From assembly GCF_000149955.1 (NCBI RefSeq), contig NC_031000.1, positions 2,019,178-2,083,177 of the forward strand: a stretch of 64,000 nt of DNA. Direction: 5' to 3'. How positions within the stretch are numbered: the stretch's first letter is position 1; each line of letters starts with the position of its first letter. Shown here one piece after another: positions 31,116-41,976 of this stretch. The translations under genes and the position numbers were made by a program. A model generated the notes under the pieces. It saw only the letters and a list, made by a program, of their open reading frames with translations. It had not been told where the DNA came from and did no database searches. Source of the DNA: Fusarium oxysporum f. sp. lycopersici 4287. Its lineage: Eukaryota; Ascomycota; Sordariomycetes; Hypocreales; Nectriaceae.

Positions 31116-32975
31116 ACGTGTTTGATAAGCGAGTGTCACAGACAAGCGAGTGTCACAAAAACCCCTCATTATACATCATTTCTATTTGATCAGATACTTC
31201 TCAACCACCAAATATGTCAGACTCCTATAATGAAGCTAGAATGCTTCTTGCACTTCAGGCCCTTCAAAATGACCCAAAACTAAGTATCCGACGTGCCGCA
31301 ACTATCTATCAGGTTCATTACCGTACCTTACATCGCCGTCAGAATGGCATTCAATCACGGCGTGATTCTATACCAAACTCACGTCGATTATCTGATCTAG
31401 AAGAACAGATAATAATTCAATTCGTTCTTGACCTAGATTCGCGAGGGTTCCCTTCGCGACTCCGTTTTGTGGAAGAAATGGCCAATTCTCTGCTTGCCGA
31501 CCGCGACTCGTCACCTGTCGGCAAGCGCTGGGCTCATAACTTCGTGAAGCGACAACCAGAGCTAAAGACGCGTTTATTTCGGAAATATGACTATCAGAGA
31601 GCTAAATGCGAAGATCCATCTATTATTAGCGGCTGGTTTAGGCTCGTACAGAACACAATCGCGAAATATAGTATCCGATCAGATGATATCTGGAACTTTA
31701 ATGAGACCGGCTTTATGATGGGCATTATTATGGCCGGAATGGTTATCACAGGTTCAGAAAAACAAGGAAGACCTAAGTCAGTGCAGCCTGGAAATCGAGA
31801 ATGGATTACAGTGATCGAGGCGATTAATGCGGAAGGTTAATCAATCGCGCCGTTTATCATTGGTGCAGGCCAATATCACCTTGCGAATTGGTACCGAGAA
31901 TGTAACCTCCCGGGCGATTGGGTTATTGCAATAAGCCAAAATGGATGGAAAAATAACCAACTGGGTCTTGAGTGGCTAAAGCACTTTGATCGGTCTATAA
32001 CTAACCGATTAACTGGTCCCTATCGTCTTCTGATCCTTGATGGCCACGAAAGCCACCACTCTGCCGATTTTGAGAGATATTGTAAGAAGAACAAGATTAT
32101 AACGCTCTGCATGCCGGCTCATGCATCTCACCTACTTCAGCCTCTTGATGTTAGGTGCTTTAGGCCGCTGAAACCGGCATATGGGCGACAAATAGAGCAT
32201 CTGATTAGATGCTCTATAACCCATATTTCCAAGACTGAGTTCTTTTCTGCCTTTTATGCCGCTTTTCAAGCCACTTTTACAGAAAGCAATATCAAGGGAG
32301 GTTTTAAAGGAGCCGGACTTGCTCCTTTTAACCCGGAAAATGTCATCTCAAAGCTTGATGTGCAGCTACGGACTCCAACACCCCCCGGGGAGACTAGTCA
32401 ACCATTAACGCCATGGGTTTCAAAGACCCCAAAGACAGCAAATGAGGCCCAATCTCAGTCTGAATACCTTAAAAAGCGAATCAGAAGGCATAAAAGCAGC
32501 TCCCCAGAGTTAATAATTAAAGCTTTAAAGTCAAATACTAAAGCAACAAAGGCAGTTATGCATGAGGTTATCTTATTAAGAAGTGAGCTCCGAAATCTTC
32601 GAGATGCAAATGAGATACTAAGCCGGCGCCGAACGAGAAAAAGGACTAGATTACAGAAAGGAGGGGTAATGACTGTAGAGGAAGCATCACAAGCAATTGA
32701 TCAGATGGATGTTAATACGCAGGTAGTAGCAGAATCATCGAAATGTGGTAGTCAAGGAAGGTCGGCGCGACCGGGTGGTCGGCGATGTGGTGTATGCCGC
32801 AAGGCCGGGCATAATGCAAGGACCTGTCAGGTGGTAATAGAGATATCCGAGGAAGAGTATAGTGAGTAGTTTTATCTAATTAGATAGTTTGTGAGGTTTT
32901 TATAGTAATTTCAAAGTCAAGGGCTAGGATTTTTATGATGCTCGCTTGTCTGTGACACTCGCTTATTAAACACGT
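31116..32975 (+). mobile_element. Fot1/pogo-type DNA transposon, complete ends
   Basis: Inverted terminal repeats of about 46 bp (31116-31161 and 32930-32975) begin ACGTGTTT and contain the word AAGCGAGTGTCAC twice in direct repeat; four or five mismatches separate the two ends. TA flanks both sides (31114-31115 and 32976-32977). Total length is 1,860 bp, normal for Fot1-like elements. One transposase gene fills the interior. The element lies immediately before the OrsD-type gene copy at 32977, whose first ATG overlaps the target TA. Confidence 0.9.
31214..32869 (+). pseudogene. Fot1/pogo transposase, one stop and lost catalytic Asp
   Basis: 551 residues counting one internal stop. The domains run: psq-type helix-turn-helix (about 1-50), CENPB-type DNA-binding domain (about 55-125, ending 'FVKRQPELKTR'), DDE_1 catalytic core, and a C-terminal CCHC knuckle ('CGVCRKAGHNARTC'). 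TAA at 31838-31840 breaks the core after 'INAEG'. The first catalytic Asp is Asn at residue 163 ('WNFNETGF' where the family has D). The second is present ('LLILDGHESHHS') and the third lies in 'LQPLDVRCF'. Both defects fit single transitions. Length and order are otherwise complete, so the element could be non-autonomous but mobilisable. Confidence 0.88.
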
Positions 32976-32976
32976 T

Positions 32977-35848
32977 ATGCGTAATTGCAGTATAACAAGT
33001 TTCTTGCAAGTGAGGACAACGGACCCTAGTAGGAAGTCTCAATCATCCAACCCAATCTACCTATTCGTTATTATTCCAGAATATCAACTTCTAGTGTGCA
33101 AGTTATACGGATTTGCAACCCTACCTAACGAGGTTAACACACACCTCAGGATAAAACACAACGACATTGCTCTGGAGTGCCGGCGTAAGTTGGTCGAGCA
33201 GGTCAATGCAATCCCAAATCTTCTCCAAAACCAGGCTAAACTTCAACTACCATACATACCGATTAAACTGATTTCTTGCCTTGCTGCACCAAGATTGGAC
33301 GGACGGAAGTGCCGGAAATGTGGCTGTATGTTCCGCCAAGCCCAAAAGATGAGGCTCCATTGTATGAAGGAGTACCTCTGGAAAAACCCACGAGACAGAG
33401 GAAGGCCAATATCAATTCTGGAGCCGTCTGCTGAGTTACCATGGATCGAGGGCGTCGCCTGTCAACGGTTCTTTCCTTCTCGGGAAGGTAGCAGATGGTT
33501 CGAGGTCCTTCAAGATACCGGAAAATCGAAGAAAGGGAAAAGTCTCACAAAATCATCTCGGCCTGATTTGAGCAAAGATGTCCGAAGCCTTAACCGTGAG
33601 GCGTGTACCTATCTAAGCGGTGTGTTAGAGCGAGAGGAGAATTATTTTTACCAGATAAATCAGCCACGCTTGAGTGCGAGGGACTTAGGCAGCGATGCTC
33701 TTGCATCTACCAGCCTATGGCCAGAGAGAACTCAATGGCGGGTCATCTTTGAGAACGCTCGACGTGACATCCTATGAGCAATGACGAGGTTACCAGATCG
33801 ACGTCCATTGATGTCAGACTATGTTATGGCACAAGGGTGCCGGCAAGGGGATATGTGTATTAGGAGCTTGTACATGGATGAGCAGAAACTATCGTGTACT
33901 ATGAGGGCCTTAGACTTGGTGATAGATCGCTGTGAGAACACAGCCCGTTACACCAGTCGCACACTCTTATGCTGGCTCTCGAGTCCGAAGCTTCATGTTT
34001 ATCGCGAAAATCCATTCTGTCTTGTGGCGGAGAAGAGCAGCGAAACTAGATATAGGGTACTTCAGAAACGTTTTCTTGCCTTCGTTATCCGACTTCATAG
34101 AATATCGAATGTTCTGCAAGGAGACGTGGCGAACGTTCGGTTAAATACGGTGCTTTCTGCGAGACTGGAACGTTTATGGAGTCATAAAATTTGGAATATG
34201 TCCGATGTATCTAGGGGACTGTGGCCCAATTTTGGGAACTACCTCTGCGCCGAAGAGACTTCTGCCGCCCTGAATGAGGGCCGGTCTACTTCGGCTGAGC
34301 ATGACTATAAAGAGAGTATAGGCAATAACGATGAGGACGATCTCGACCCAGATGGGGAGGATGATGATGGCGGTGATGGGGACTGGGACTCAGAAGACCA
34401 TGAACTTGACCATGATGACTCTGCATATGGCAGCGCTCAGGCGGAGTTCAGCCGGGAAGCCCATCCAGAACTAGAGGTTTAAGCGGATATTGAGCTCGAT
34501 ATTGCAGCCTTTGATGAGTTCCTGGAGCTGCTCTATGAGGTTTACCTTACTCTGTGTACGGAGACCTTCATTGCTGGGCAGCCTGGCTCCATGCTATTAG
34601 TTTACTTCAGCGTTATTCTTGGTTTCTCTAAAGACTGCCAACACTTTTTGCTTGCACGACAATACTGTCCACAACTATCTGGGCTCATTTATATGCAGCG
34701 TCTATTGCTTCTAGAACGCGCATTGCCATTGAGGCCATATCACATTATTGGCATCCCACAACGGCCACATACACAACAACTCGAAAGGTTAAACGAAATT
34801 CGAGCGGGGCATATGGTCCTAGGTTCACAATCTCCACTTGCTGAGCTAGTCAGTCTTCGAAACTTTGGTCGCACTATAGCTCGCACTGAGCCACCGTCTA
34901 TTCTTTTCTACTGGAGTGATGATGGGGAGACAGTTTCTAACGGAAGCTTACAATTAACTATGGATAAATTTCGTGAGCTTCCAGAGTATTTCACTTCTCG
35001 AGCGGAGGAATTATGTGGCAGTCTCATGTATGGTCTCGAACCTGAGATCGACTTAGCATCAGTTAAGGATGACTTGGCGAATTCACAGAGCGGATACTGT
35101 TTTGTTAACCATCCCGCGAACGGTCTAGAGTCGGCATATAAGGAATTACTGATCCGAGCCTATTCCTCCAGTAAGGGCGCCCTTGCCAGTGACGGCCACT
35201 GGAGGTGGCCTATCGTTATGTCATACCTTAAGCAAGTGACCGAACTGGAAGAGATGCTTGCTGGCGGTCTCTATGTGGAAGGCGGTTCATGTCCGCGAGT
35301 ATGTGAGCTTTTTGCTCTTGAATGTGAGAACGGACCATTCACCAGTTGTGGAATTTACGTCTGGAATGGTTCTGTAGTGTATGTCGCACGGCACCACAAA
35401 GCGAAACGACAAACGAACCGCGAGTTCTATGTGGTTCGCTTCCTGCTAGCCAGATTAAGCCGGGTTATGTACTTGTACCTTGTCTATATCCCGGAGATTG
35501 GCCAATCTATTACGTCGAGAACAGGTTGGGCACTCTGAAATTGTGCAGAAGAACTCAGATGAACGAAACGAACGGCTTCTTTTTCATGTGAATGGAAAGG
35601 CTTGGTCTACTTCTCATCTTACCGAGATTTTGGTCAAGGCCACCTCAAAGACCTGGAACCAGGCTATCAATGTCCGCTTATATCGCAAACTCGCCATCGC
35701 TATTACAGAGGCACGTCCGCGAGGTGTATACCCCATTCAATAGATACGATGACCTGAGCAGCGGCGCAGATAGGAATGCTGTGTTTGCGTGGCAAAGCGG
35801 ACATCGTCCATTGCAACGGGAGACCACCTACGGCCTTGACGGAGCCTA
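32977..35848 (+). pseudogene. OrsD-type zinc-finger / recombinase-like gene, copy 1 (decayed)
   Basis: The N-terminus shows a C-x2-C...H-x4-H finger in which one Cys has become Tyr ('LLVCKLYGFATLPNEVNTHLRIKH'; two motifs separated by a linker), then a second finger ('CRKCGCMFRQAQKMRLHC') and the family's 'NPRDRGRP' block of the OrsD/DUF3505 type. In-frame TGA (33775-33777) and TAA (34480-34482) and frame changes near 35480 and 35709 break it. An acidic Asp-rich stretch at about 34330-34430 precedes 'MLLVYFSVILGF'. The C-terminal part carries 'VRLYRKLAIAI' and 'SGHRPLQRETTYGLDGAY', a layout resembling the catalytic end of tyrosine recombinases. It ends abruptly at 35848 against a repeat shared with 56142. 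About 950 codons overall. The domain identity of the C-terminus is inference. Confidence 0.65.
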
Positions 35849-35905
35849 CTGTACCAATTACCACTGGTAATGACATCCATTACAGTTTTGATGGCCCGTG
35901 CACCT
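35849..35905. repeat. Shared junction sequence with hairpin, copy A
   Basis: About 57 bp starting CTGTACCAATTACCACTGG and ending GGCCCGTGCACC, nearly identical to 56142-56199. The centre forms an imperfect hairpin here; in the other copy it is perfect: ACTGGTATTG, 5-bp loop, CAATACCAGT. It sits directly against the broken end of the OrsD-type gene. The last 12 bp are also the outermost inverted repeat of the MULE that follows. Confidence 0.7.
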
Positions 35906-38900
35906 CTCATTTTGCTGGCGGCTAATAGGCGGACGGGTACCCGTCCTTCTAAAACTAGACGGGTCACGTCCGAGTTACCATATCTGGTATAGCTCACTCC
36001 GCTATCGGATTAGAACTATTTCGAGTGGTTTTACTTGAAGTCCATCAACCGCTAATTTTTACTTAAAGCAAATCGCTGACTTTAACTTGTATAGTCTTGA
36101 TTTATCCGAGCTATAAGCTCATTATAAACTCTACTAAAGTTAGGACTAAACTACAATATAACTCTCCTCCTGTTCCGTGGCAGCATATAAGGCTTCTTGT
36201 TCATCGATATCCCGCTGAGCTATCTTCCACAGCTCGCCCATACCTCTTCTGCTTGTAAACAGTTGTCCGTTCTCGGTCTCCTCAGCGACTTGTGCTTTAA
36301 TTCAATTATCTTCTGCTTTATCCCAGTCTAAGTAAGCCATCATCTCTTCTTTAGTCCATTCTCTCGGACCCGTCGGGGTTTTGCAGCACCTCCCCATTTG
36401 CTTATAATCAAGACACCAGCTGTAGCTTGCTTTTAGGTATCCCAAAGGTAAGCCCATTGCTTTTCAATACTGGCGATTACCAAGCCAGGCTCCTGGGGGT
36501 TAAGCCTTATACCAATCCTCTCTAGACTTGACGTATCTCTGATAGATGGCTCGTAGATCATCATGCCTCAGATGTATAGTTGGGTTTAAAGCTAGATCTC
36601 TCGAATTTAACTGTGGTAACACCTGCGGTCTACACGTCGATGGCATAGGTGATAGGTATCGAGGTTCTGGAGTCGTTATGTGTTGGTCCCCCCGCTCTGT
36701 TTCGATGGTCAACTGGGATGGCAGATCTTGACAAGTTGATTTATTCTCAAATTCGAAAGTTTCTAAAGTTGTGATTGGTTGCTACTGTATTTCGCCGAGC
36801 ATTTTCATCACTGGTGGCCTTGGTTCCTCAGGGGTCGTAAAGGGTATCCACTTAAAGGTTTTCGAACATACCTGCGGCTGGTCTGAAGATATAACTGGCA
36901 ATGCTCTTAGTTCCGAGTATCGTAGTGGACACTCCTTTGAGTTCCTTGCGTGACCTAGTATATGATATTTGCTGCATAAAGGAGGGTTTCGTATCGGCCT
37001 CGCCTTCTCAATGACTTCAAAGCCGCCAAGTTCTCTTCTCACACTAGATAACGACAAAGACGAATTCGTAGTCACTGGATCGACTCGCTGGCGGGGTTCT
37101 AAGAGGGGTCGCCGATTATCTTCCCGAGTCAAGTGCCAATGCGGATGAAAATCTTTGAGTTGTAGAGTCTGGCCTTGAGCTAATAAACCCTCTAGCTTGT
37201 GAGCGCAGGGCAGCCCTTGTGATCGTGAGAAAGAACCAGTATAGGCCGATAAAGGAGTAGAGCCTTGATGAAATAGAAGCTTTCGTTGCTGCTCAACCTT
37301 TCGCAAAGCTTCATGAGACACCTAACCACGTACTGCACTATAGAGAATACTGGAGAGTTTGATAGGTGTCCTGATCTTCTGCTTGGCTTGGTTCGACTTC
37401 AACTCCGCCAGTTGATTCAGTAGTGCATGCTTGATCGATCGCCAAGCTTTGAACAGGTCCAATGTAGATACTTTGAGGTGGCTCTTAAGCAGCCAGTGTA
37501 TGCCTTCCACCCTTGAAGTAACGACGTTGTCAAAGTGGGGATATTGATTGACCCACGCCTTCACTAGCTTCTCTTTGTATTGATTAAGCCAGTTTGTCTT
37601 GATATGTTTGACTTCTTCGGTATAATCCGCGATGTATTTCTTCTTAAACTCGGATACACGTTCATGGAAAGTTTGTTCATTTGGTGACTTGATGATCGAA
37701 TGCCAGTGGCCGTAAAACTCATTCCAAGCCTCGATTCCCGGGTTTTCCCCTTGAGTCTGGCGCGTAAATCTCGGCTGGCAGTAGCGAAGAACTGCCTAGT
37801 TAGCATGACAGAGACATAGCAGCGGCCTTGATGATGGGAAGCAAGTATCAACAGCATTCATACATGCTAGGCAGCGATCAGTCAAGATGACTGAGGGATG
37901 CCTTATCCTGCGGTTTTCGCACAGCGACTAGAATCGATCTAACGCCCAAAAATAGTCTTCTTCACACTCCCCACTCAGGAAAGCAAACGCGACACAGAAC
38001 GAACGTTGATAAGAGTCGACACCGATCAAGTCTAAAAATGGCATGCCGTATTTGTTGGTTTTATAGGTACAGTCTAAGATTAAGACATCCGGATATGCCT
38101 ATAGATATGCCACTGAATCGGGGTGTGCAAACAGAACAGCTTTGACTCGACCGTCTGGACCGGTTTGGAATTGACTCTAAAATCCTTCTCTAAACAGCTG
38201 ATCAGCAAGCGCGTTTATGCTGCTTTGTCCTTGACAGACTTCTCGTCTAGCATCTGCAATACGATTGTATATGTCCTGCTGTGTCGCTATCATGTCGGTG
38301 TTCTGCCGCATAAACGTTCTAATTTCTTTAGGGGCTATCCCAGCGTTGGCAAGGCCAGTTAACTAAGATAGGTGCTCCTTAGACATTGTTCGAAGTACTG
38401 GGTGGGCAGTGGTATCTTGGCTTGGTTCATGGTTATGTAGTGAGAATCGGCTGTCAGAACGGTGCCGCAGAGTCCAGGTACTTCTATCATTATTTTCCTT
38501 CGCCAGTACAGAGAACTCGCAGCCTGTTGTTCGAGTTGTCGTCTTACGTTGGAGTTCTCTGGAAACGATTGGATGGTTACGGCGACAATCACACATGTAT
38601 GTGATCGTCCTCCTGCCGGTTTTCTCCTTGGTTGACCTTCCAGTTATGAACGCATAGCCCCTGGTCGCTGCCCAGGCGTTGATTGCCTCGAATAACGCCT
38701 CCCGTGACTCATACTCGCCTTCAGGAGGGAGACAGTCACCAGGAAACGCTGTCGGACTTTGAGATTGGTTGACGTTCATAGCCAAGCAGTCGTCGTAAGC
38801 CCATAGTCTCGACACGATTAGCAACGAGGGCAATAAAACGCGACATTCGAAACGGCGCGAAAGAGATCGATAGCGGAGTGAGCTATACCAGATATGTCAA

Positions 38901-38984
38901 TTGGGACGGGACCCGTCCAATTTTAGAAGGACGGGTACCCGTCCGCCTATTGACCGCCAAGAACGTCGATGCGTGCACGGGCCA
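35892..38984 (-). mobile_element. MULE (Mutator-like) element, long inverted ends, mutated
   Basis: Core terminal inverted repeats of about 85 bp (about 35925-36009 and 38876-38960) share GGCGGACGGGTACCCGTCC, TTCTAAAA and ATATCTGGTATAGCTCACTC. The outermost word TGGCCCGTGCAC at 35892-35903 is also inverted at 38973-38984, so the full ends may extend that far. I find no 9-bp target duplication. The single gene inside is on the minus strand. Confidence 0.75.
36151..38779 (-). pseudogene. MULE transposase, heavily mutated
   Basis: Reading from ATG 38779, the protein begins with a FAR1-type DNA-binding domain ('LPPEGEYESREALFEAINAW', 'GCEFSVLAKENN', 'HNHEPS'). The MULE catalytic core follows with 'LILDCTYKTNKYGMPFLDLIG' (two motifs), 'FAFLSGECEEDYFWAL' and 'SVILTDRCLACMNAV'. 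Next are the 'TSRVEGIHWLLKSHLK' segment, a SWIM-like CxCxnH region ('CAHKLEGLL') and a CCHC-like knuckle whose second Cys is Tyr ('CSKYHILGHARNSKEC'). At least seven in-frame stops occur, mostly TAG where Gln or Trp is expected, for example at about 38358 and 37320. The C-terminus ends at TAG 36151. It aligns end to end with the intact copy at 52204-54689. Confidence 0.85.
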
Positions 38985-39042
38985 GATTCTGTGTAATTCG
39001 GCACATTACAACAAGCCCTTGTTACAGTAGTAGGGAATTATG

Positions 39043-39181
39043 GGGAAAGTGGCAAGATGTAAGGACTCGTGAGGTTGAGGTTGTAAGGGATAAAATGAGG
39101 GGAAAACAATGTAACGAGATACAACATTGTGGGCCGTATGAGGCGTATCCTCCCGGGCGGAATAAATTCATTCATTCATTC
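39043..39181 (+). mobile_element. Very short 5'-truncated LINE copy, 139 bp
   Basis: The right end carries the LINE 3' terminus (GGCGTATCCTCCCGGGCG) and a CATT tail, as at the 3' end of the full-length LINE (4955-5000, opposite strand). GTAGGGAATTATG flanks both sides (39030-39042 and 39182-39194), a 13-bp target duplication. This is a classical abortive reverse-transcription insertion. Confidence 0.9.
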
Positions 39182-39208
39182 GTAGGGAATTATGCCTGCC
39201 TCTCCGCT

Positions 39209-39637
39209 CTAACAGAACTTCATCACTAGTACACGACCTGAACGGCAGCCGATAGCGACCGTTGATCCCACCCCAGCCATTGCCATCATTCGATAGTCAG
39301 GAGGTAGCCAAAGCATCCCCTTTCCATCTTTTACAATCCATACACTGTCGGTACTTATACCCCAGTCAGAGTTGCGAAAACCCCGTAACATTGCGTTAGT
39401 CGACTGATTATCAATGGCAAGCAGTAGAGCCGGGAGATCCAGGTTCGGAAGTCTAATGTCGGTAGAGAGGAGAGAGTTTGTCATCGGATCAAATGAAAGG
39501 TGAGTAACCACCAGGTCAATCTCGAGCGTCTGCAGGCACGCGCCCGATGCTGCATCCCAGACCTTGACTGTCTTATCATCTGAGCCCGAGGCGAGCTGCT
39601 GGCCATCCGCCAAGAAGGCCACCGAGCAGGCTTTCTA
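39209..39637 (-). pseudogene. C-terminal WD40 tail of a NACHT-WD40 (NLR-like) protein
   Basis: The minus-strand reading opens with one WD40 repeat ('SVAFLADGQQLASGSDDKTVKVWD', in two halves) and then the long family-typical tail after the last repeat ('LQTLEIDLVVTHLSF', 'DSVWIVKDGKGMLWLPPDYR', 'VAIGCRSGRVLVMKF'). Such tails occur at the end of fungal NWD/HNWD proteins that work in non-self recognition. The NACHT domain, effector domain and earlier repeats are missing. An 18-bp palindrome, AACCATACACGTATGGTT, at about 39637-39654 borders the break. Confidence 0.75.
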
Positions 39638-39654
39638 ACCATACACGTATGGTT

Positions 39655-40247
39655 TAGTTAAACCATATATTACTCATATATTGCCCATATACCTATACCA
39701 TACGGTTTGAGGTGTATGACCATATATAAAGTTGCTCTGAGTCAAAGATAGTCAGGTAAGGAAATCGGTGGCACTAAAACACCTTGACCATCCTCCTGGT
39801 CCTGAATGGCCTCCCTTTCCAATAGATCCATAATGTAGAAAGGATACTTGAATGGCAAATCGGTTGCTTAAGCTATGCGTGGGCAACTTGGACTGCAGTG
39901 CAACGTCTCCGTAGCTCCAATCCTAAGGCAACTATCAAGATCGCTTCGAGTCACATTGTCAGGCTTCATGTCAAGATCAAGTCGCTCACTTATAGCAAAC
40001 AGTTAGTACGATCCTGCCTGCTAGGCAACAGCTTCTGACTTGCAGGCAGCAACAGTATTACATATTATATAGTCTCATACGATTCCGCTCCTCGAGATAG
40101 AAATCAAGTCTCATTCGTTAACCTTACCCGATTCACTGAGCGGCCTTCTGACTGCTGTGGCCGACCGTCAGCTAGCCACGCCTCCGCGTCGCGCGACACT
40201 TCATGACGAAGCTAGTGGAAAGCCATGATGCCCGTTGATTGCTTGCG
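39655..40247. other. No gene seen
   Basis: AT-rich sequence with several CCATATA/TATGG words near 39660-39730. No reading frame is recognisable. The right half is probably the 5' flank of the hAT gene that follows. Confidence 0.3.
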
Positions 40248-41641
40248 ATGGACTCCTTCCTCAGCCGCACGCCTAGTGACCGCGAGTCCTCCATTGCTGC
40301 AACGATCGAGACGGCTTCTGAGATACCTGATAGGCAGAGCTTACCTTCCGTTGAATCTTCCACTTCAACAACTCCGAAGCGCAAACGCATCACTACGGCC
40401 GATGCGACGTGGTAACACACTCGAAAACCTCAAGGGTCCGAGCCTGAGCGCGCTGGGCCAAAGCAAGACTTAGTGTTCTACTGCAAATACTGCAGCAACC
40501 CACCGTACTCCACACGTGTCTACCACATTCCGTAACCACCTACTTAAGATACACTCAGTTGAAGCCGCTGGCTCGGAGCCAAATTCGACCAAGAAAGTGC
40601 GTACCAGCCTCATCAAAGAGGCGTTCAACAAAGCTGGCGAGATTGAGGTTGCTAAGCTTCTTGAAAGAGAGGAGCAAGTTCTTCGGAACGTACTTAATCC
40701 AAAGGCTGCAATGGAAGCCTTAGTCCAGCTGGTTACTGTCCGCAATCTCCCATACAATTGCAATACTTGGCCAGAGATGCACGCTTTGCTTATGGCGGCA
40801 AATTACACTGCAGAGGAGCTTATCAACACCTCCCACGGCCATGTCCAAAAACTCTGCTCAAACTCATATGCGATCCACAAAGATATTCTCCGAAAAAAGC
40901 TGCAATCCTCACCTGCCAAGCTTCACCTCTCCGCTGATGTATGGAGCGCACCAAACCACAAAGCTTTCCTAGGAATATGTGTGCAATTTATGCAGGAAGG
41001 CACGAAAAATCCCTGCCAGGCACTGCTGGCCTTGCCTGAACTTCCTGGCATAGACGGCCCTGGAAGCCACAGCGGAGCCGAGCAGTGGAAGCTCCTTCAG
41101 CCAGTGATTGAGGAGTACGGCATCTCACGCCAGCTGGGATATATTACGGGATATAATCACGGTTCCAATGACGTGCTATGTCGTCTATTGAGCCACTTCC
41201 TTGATGGACGAGGCGTCGCCTGGAATGCAAGACACCGACGGATTCGTTGCCATGGCCACGTTGTCAACCTTTGCGTCCAAGCGTTTCTTTTCATGGATAG
41301 CAAAGAGGCTGTGCTTGAAGCCTGCAAGCAGATTGAAGAGATGGACCAAACTTCGTTCAACATTGACATGATGTAAGGTTGGAAGAAGCGAAAGGAGCGT
41401 GGCTGGAGTCAACTCAGTCCGCTCGGCAAGTTGCATAATACTGCTATCCATATTAGAGCCAACGATTACAGGTAAAATCTCTTTCGGAGGCGTGCCGGCA
41501 AAGTCCTCGGGCTCGACAACGATACGCGCTGGAACTCATGGTTTCTCCTGCTCGATGCCGCTCTTGATAAGGAGGCGCATATCAAGTGGTATCAGGACAA
41601 GTACTACGACGCCCTTGTGGACGACTACTTAGCGCCACCAT
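40248..41641 (+). pseudogene. hAT transposase, N-terminal and core part
   Basis: From ATG 40248, a Ser/Thr-rich leader ends at TAA (about 40412). A BED-type zinc finger follows over a frame change near 40510 ('FYCKYCSNPPYS', 'TTFRNHLLKIH'). The long segment 40516-41376 has the hAT core: 'LHLSADVWSAPNHKAFLG', 'RQLGYITGYNHGSND' where TxDNAxN is usual, and 'RRIRCHGHVVNLCVQAFLF'. After TAA 41374-41376 the reading resumes in other frames ('GLDNDTRWNSWFLLLDAAL', 'YYDALVDDYLAPP') and ends at the hAT element at 41652. The C-terminal dimerisation region is missing. Not functional. Confidence 0.8.
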
Positions 41642-41758
41642 AGATGCGTATTGTTGTACAATAGTTGTATGTTGTGAGGTAGTGTTGTACAACTTTACTA
41701 GAGGAAAGGTAGTGTTGTACAACTTTACAACAGTTGTACAACAATAAGGTCACGTGCA

Positions 41759-41976
41759 NNNNNNNNNNNNNNNNNNNNNNNNNNNNNNNNNNNNNNNNNN
41801 NNNNNNNNNNNNNNNNNNNNNNNNNNNNNNNNNNNNNNNNNNNNNNNNNNNNNNNNNNNNNNNNNNNNNNNNNNNNNNNNNNNNNNNNNNNNNNNNNNNN
41901 NNNNNNNNNNNNNNNNNNNNNNNNNNNNNNNNNNNNNNNNNNNNNNNNNNNNNNNNNNNNNNNNNNNNNNNNNNNN
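41759..41976. other. Assembly gap inside hAT element
   Basis: A run of 218 N between the left subterminal repeats and the end of the transposase gene. The stop codon of the hAT protein is presumably within it. Confidence 0.99.
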
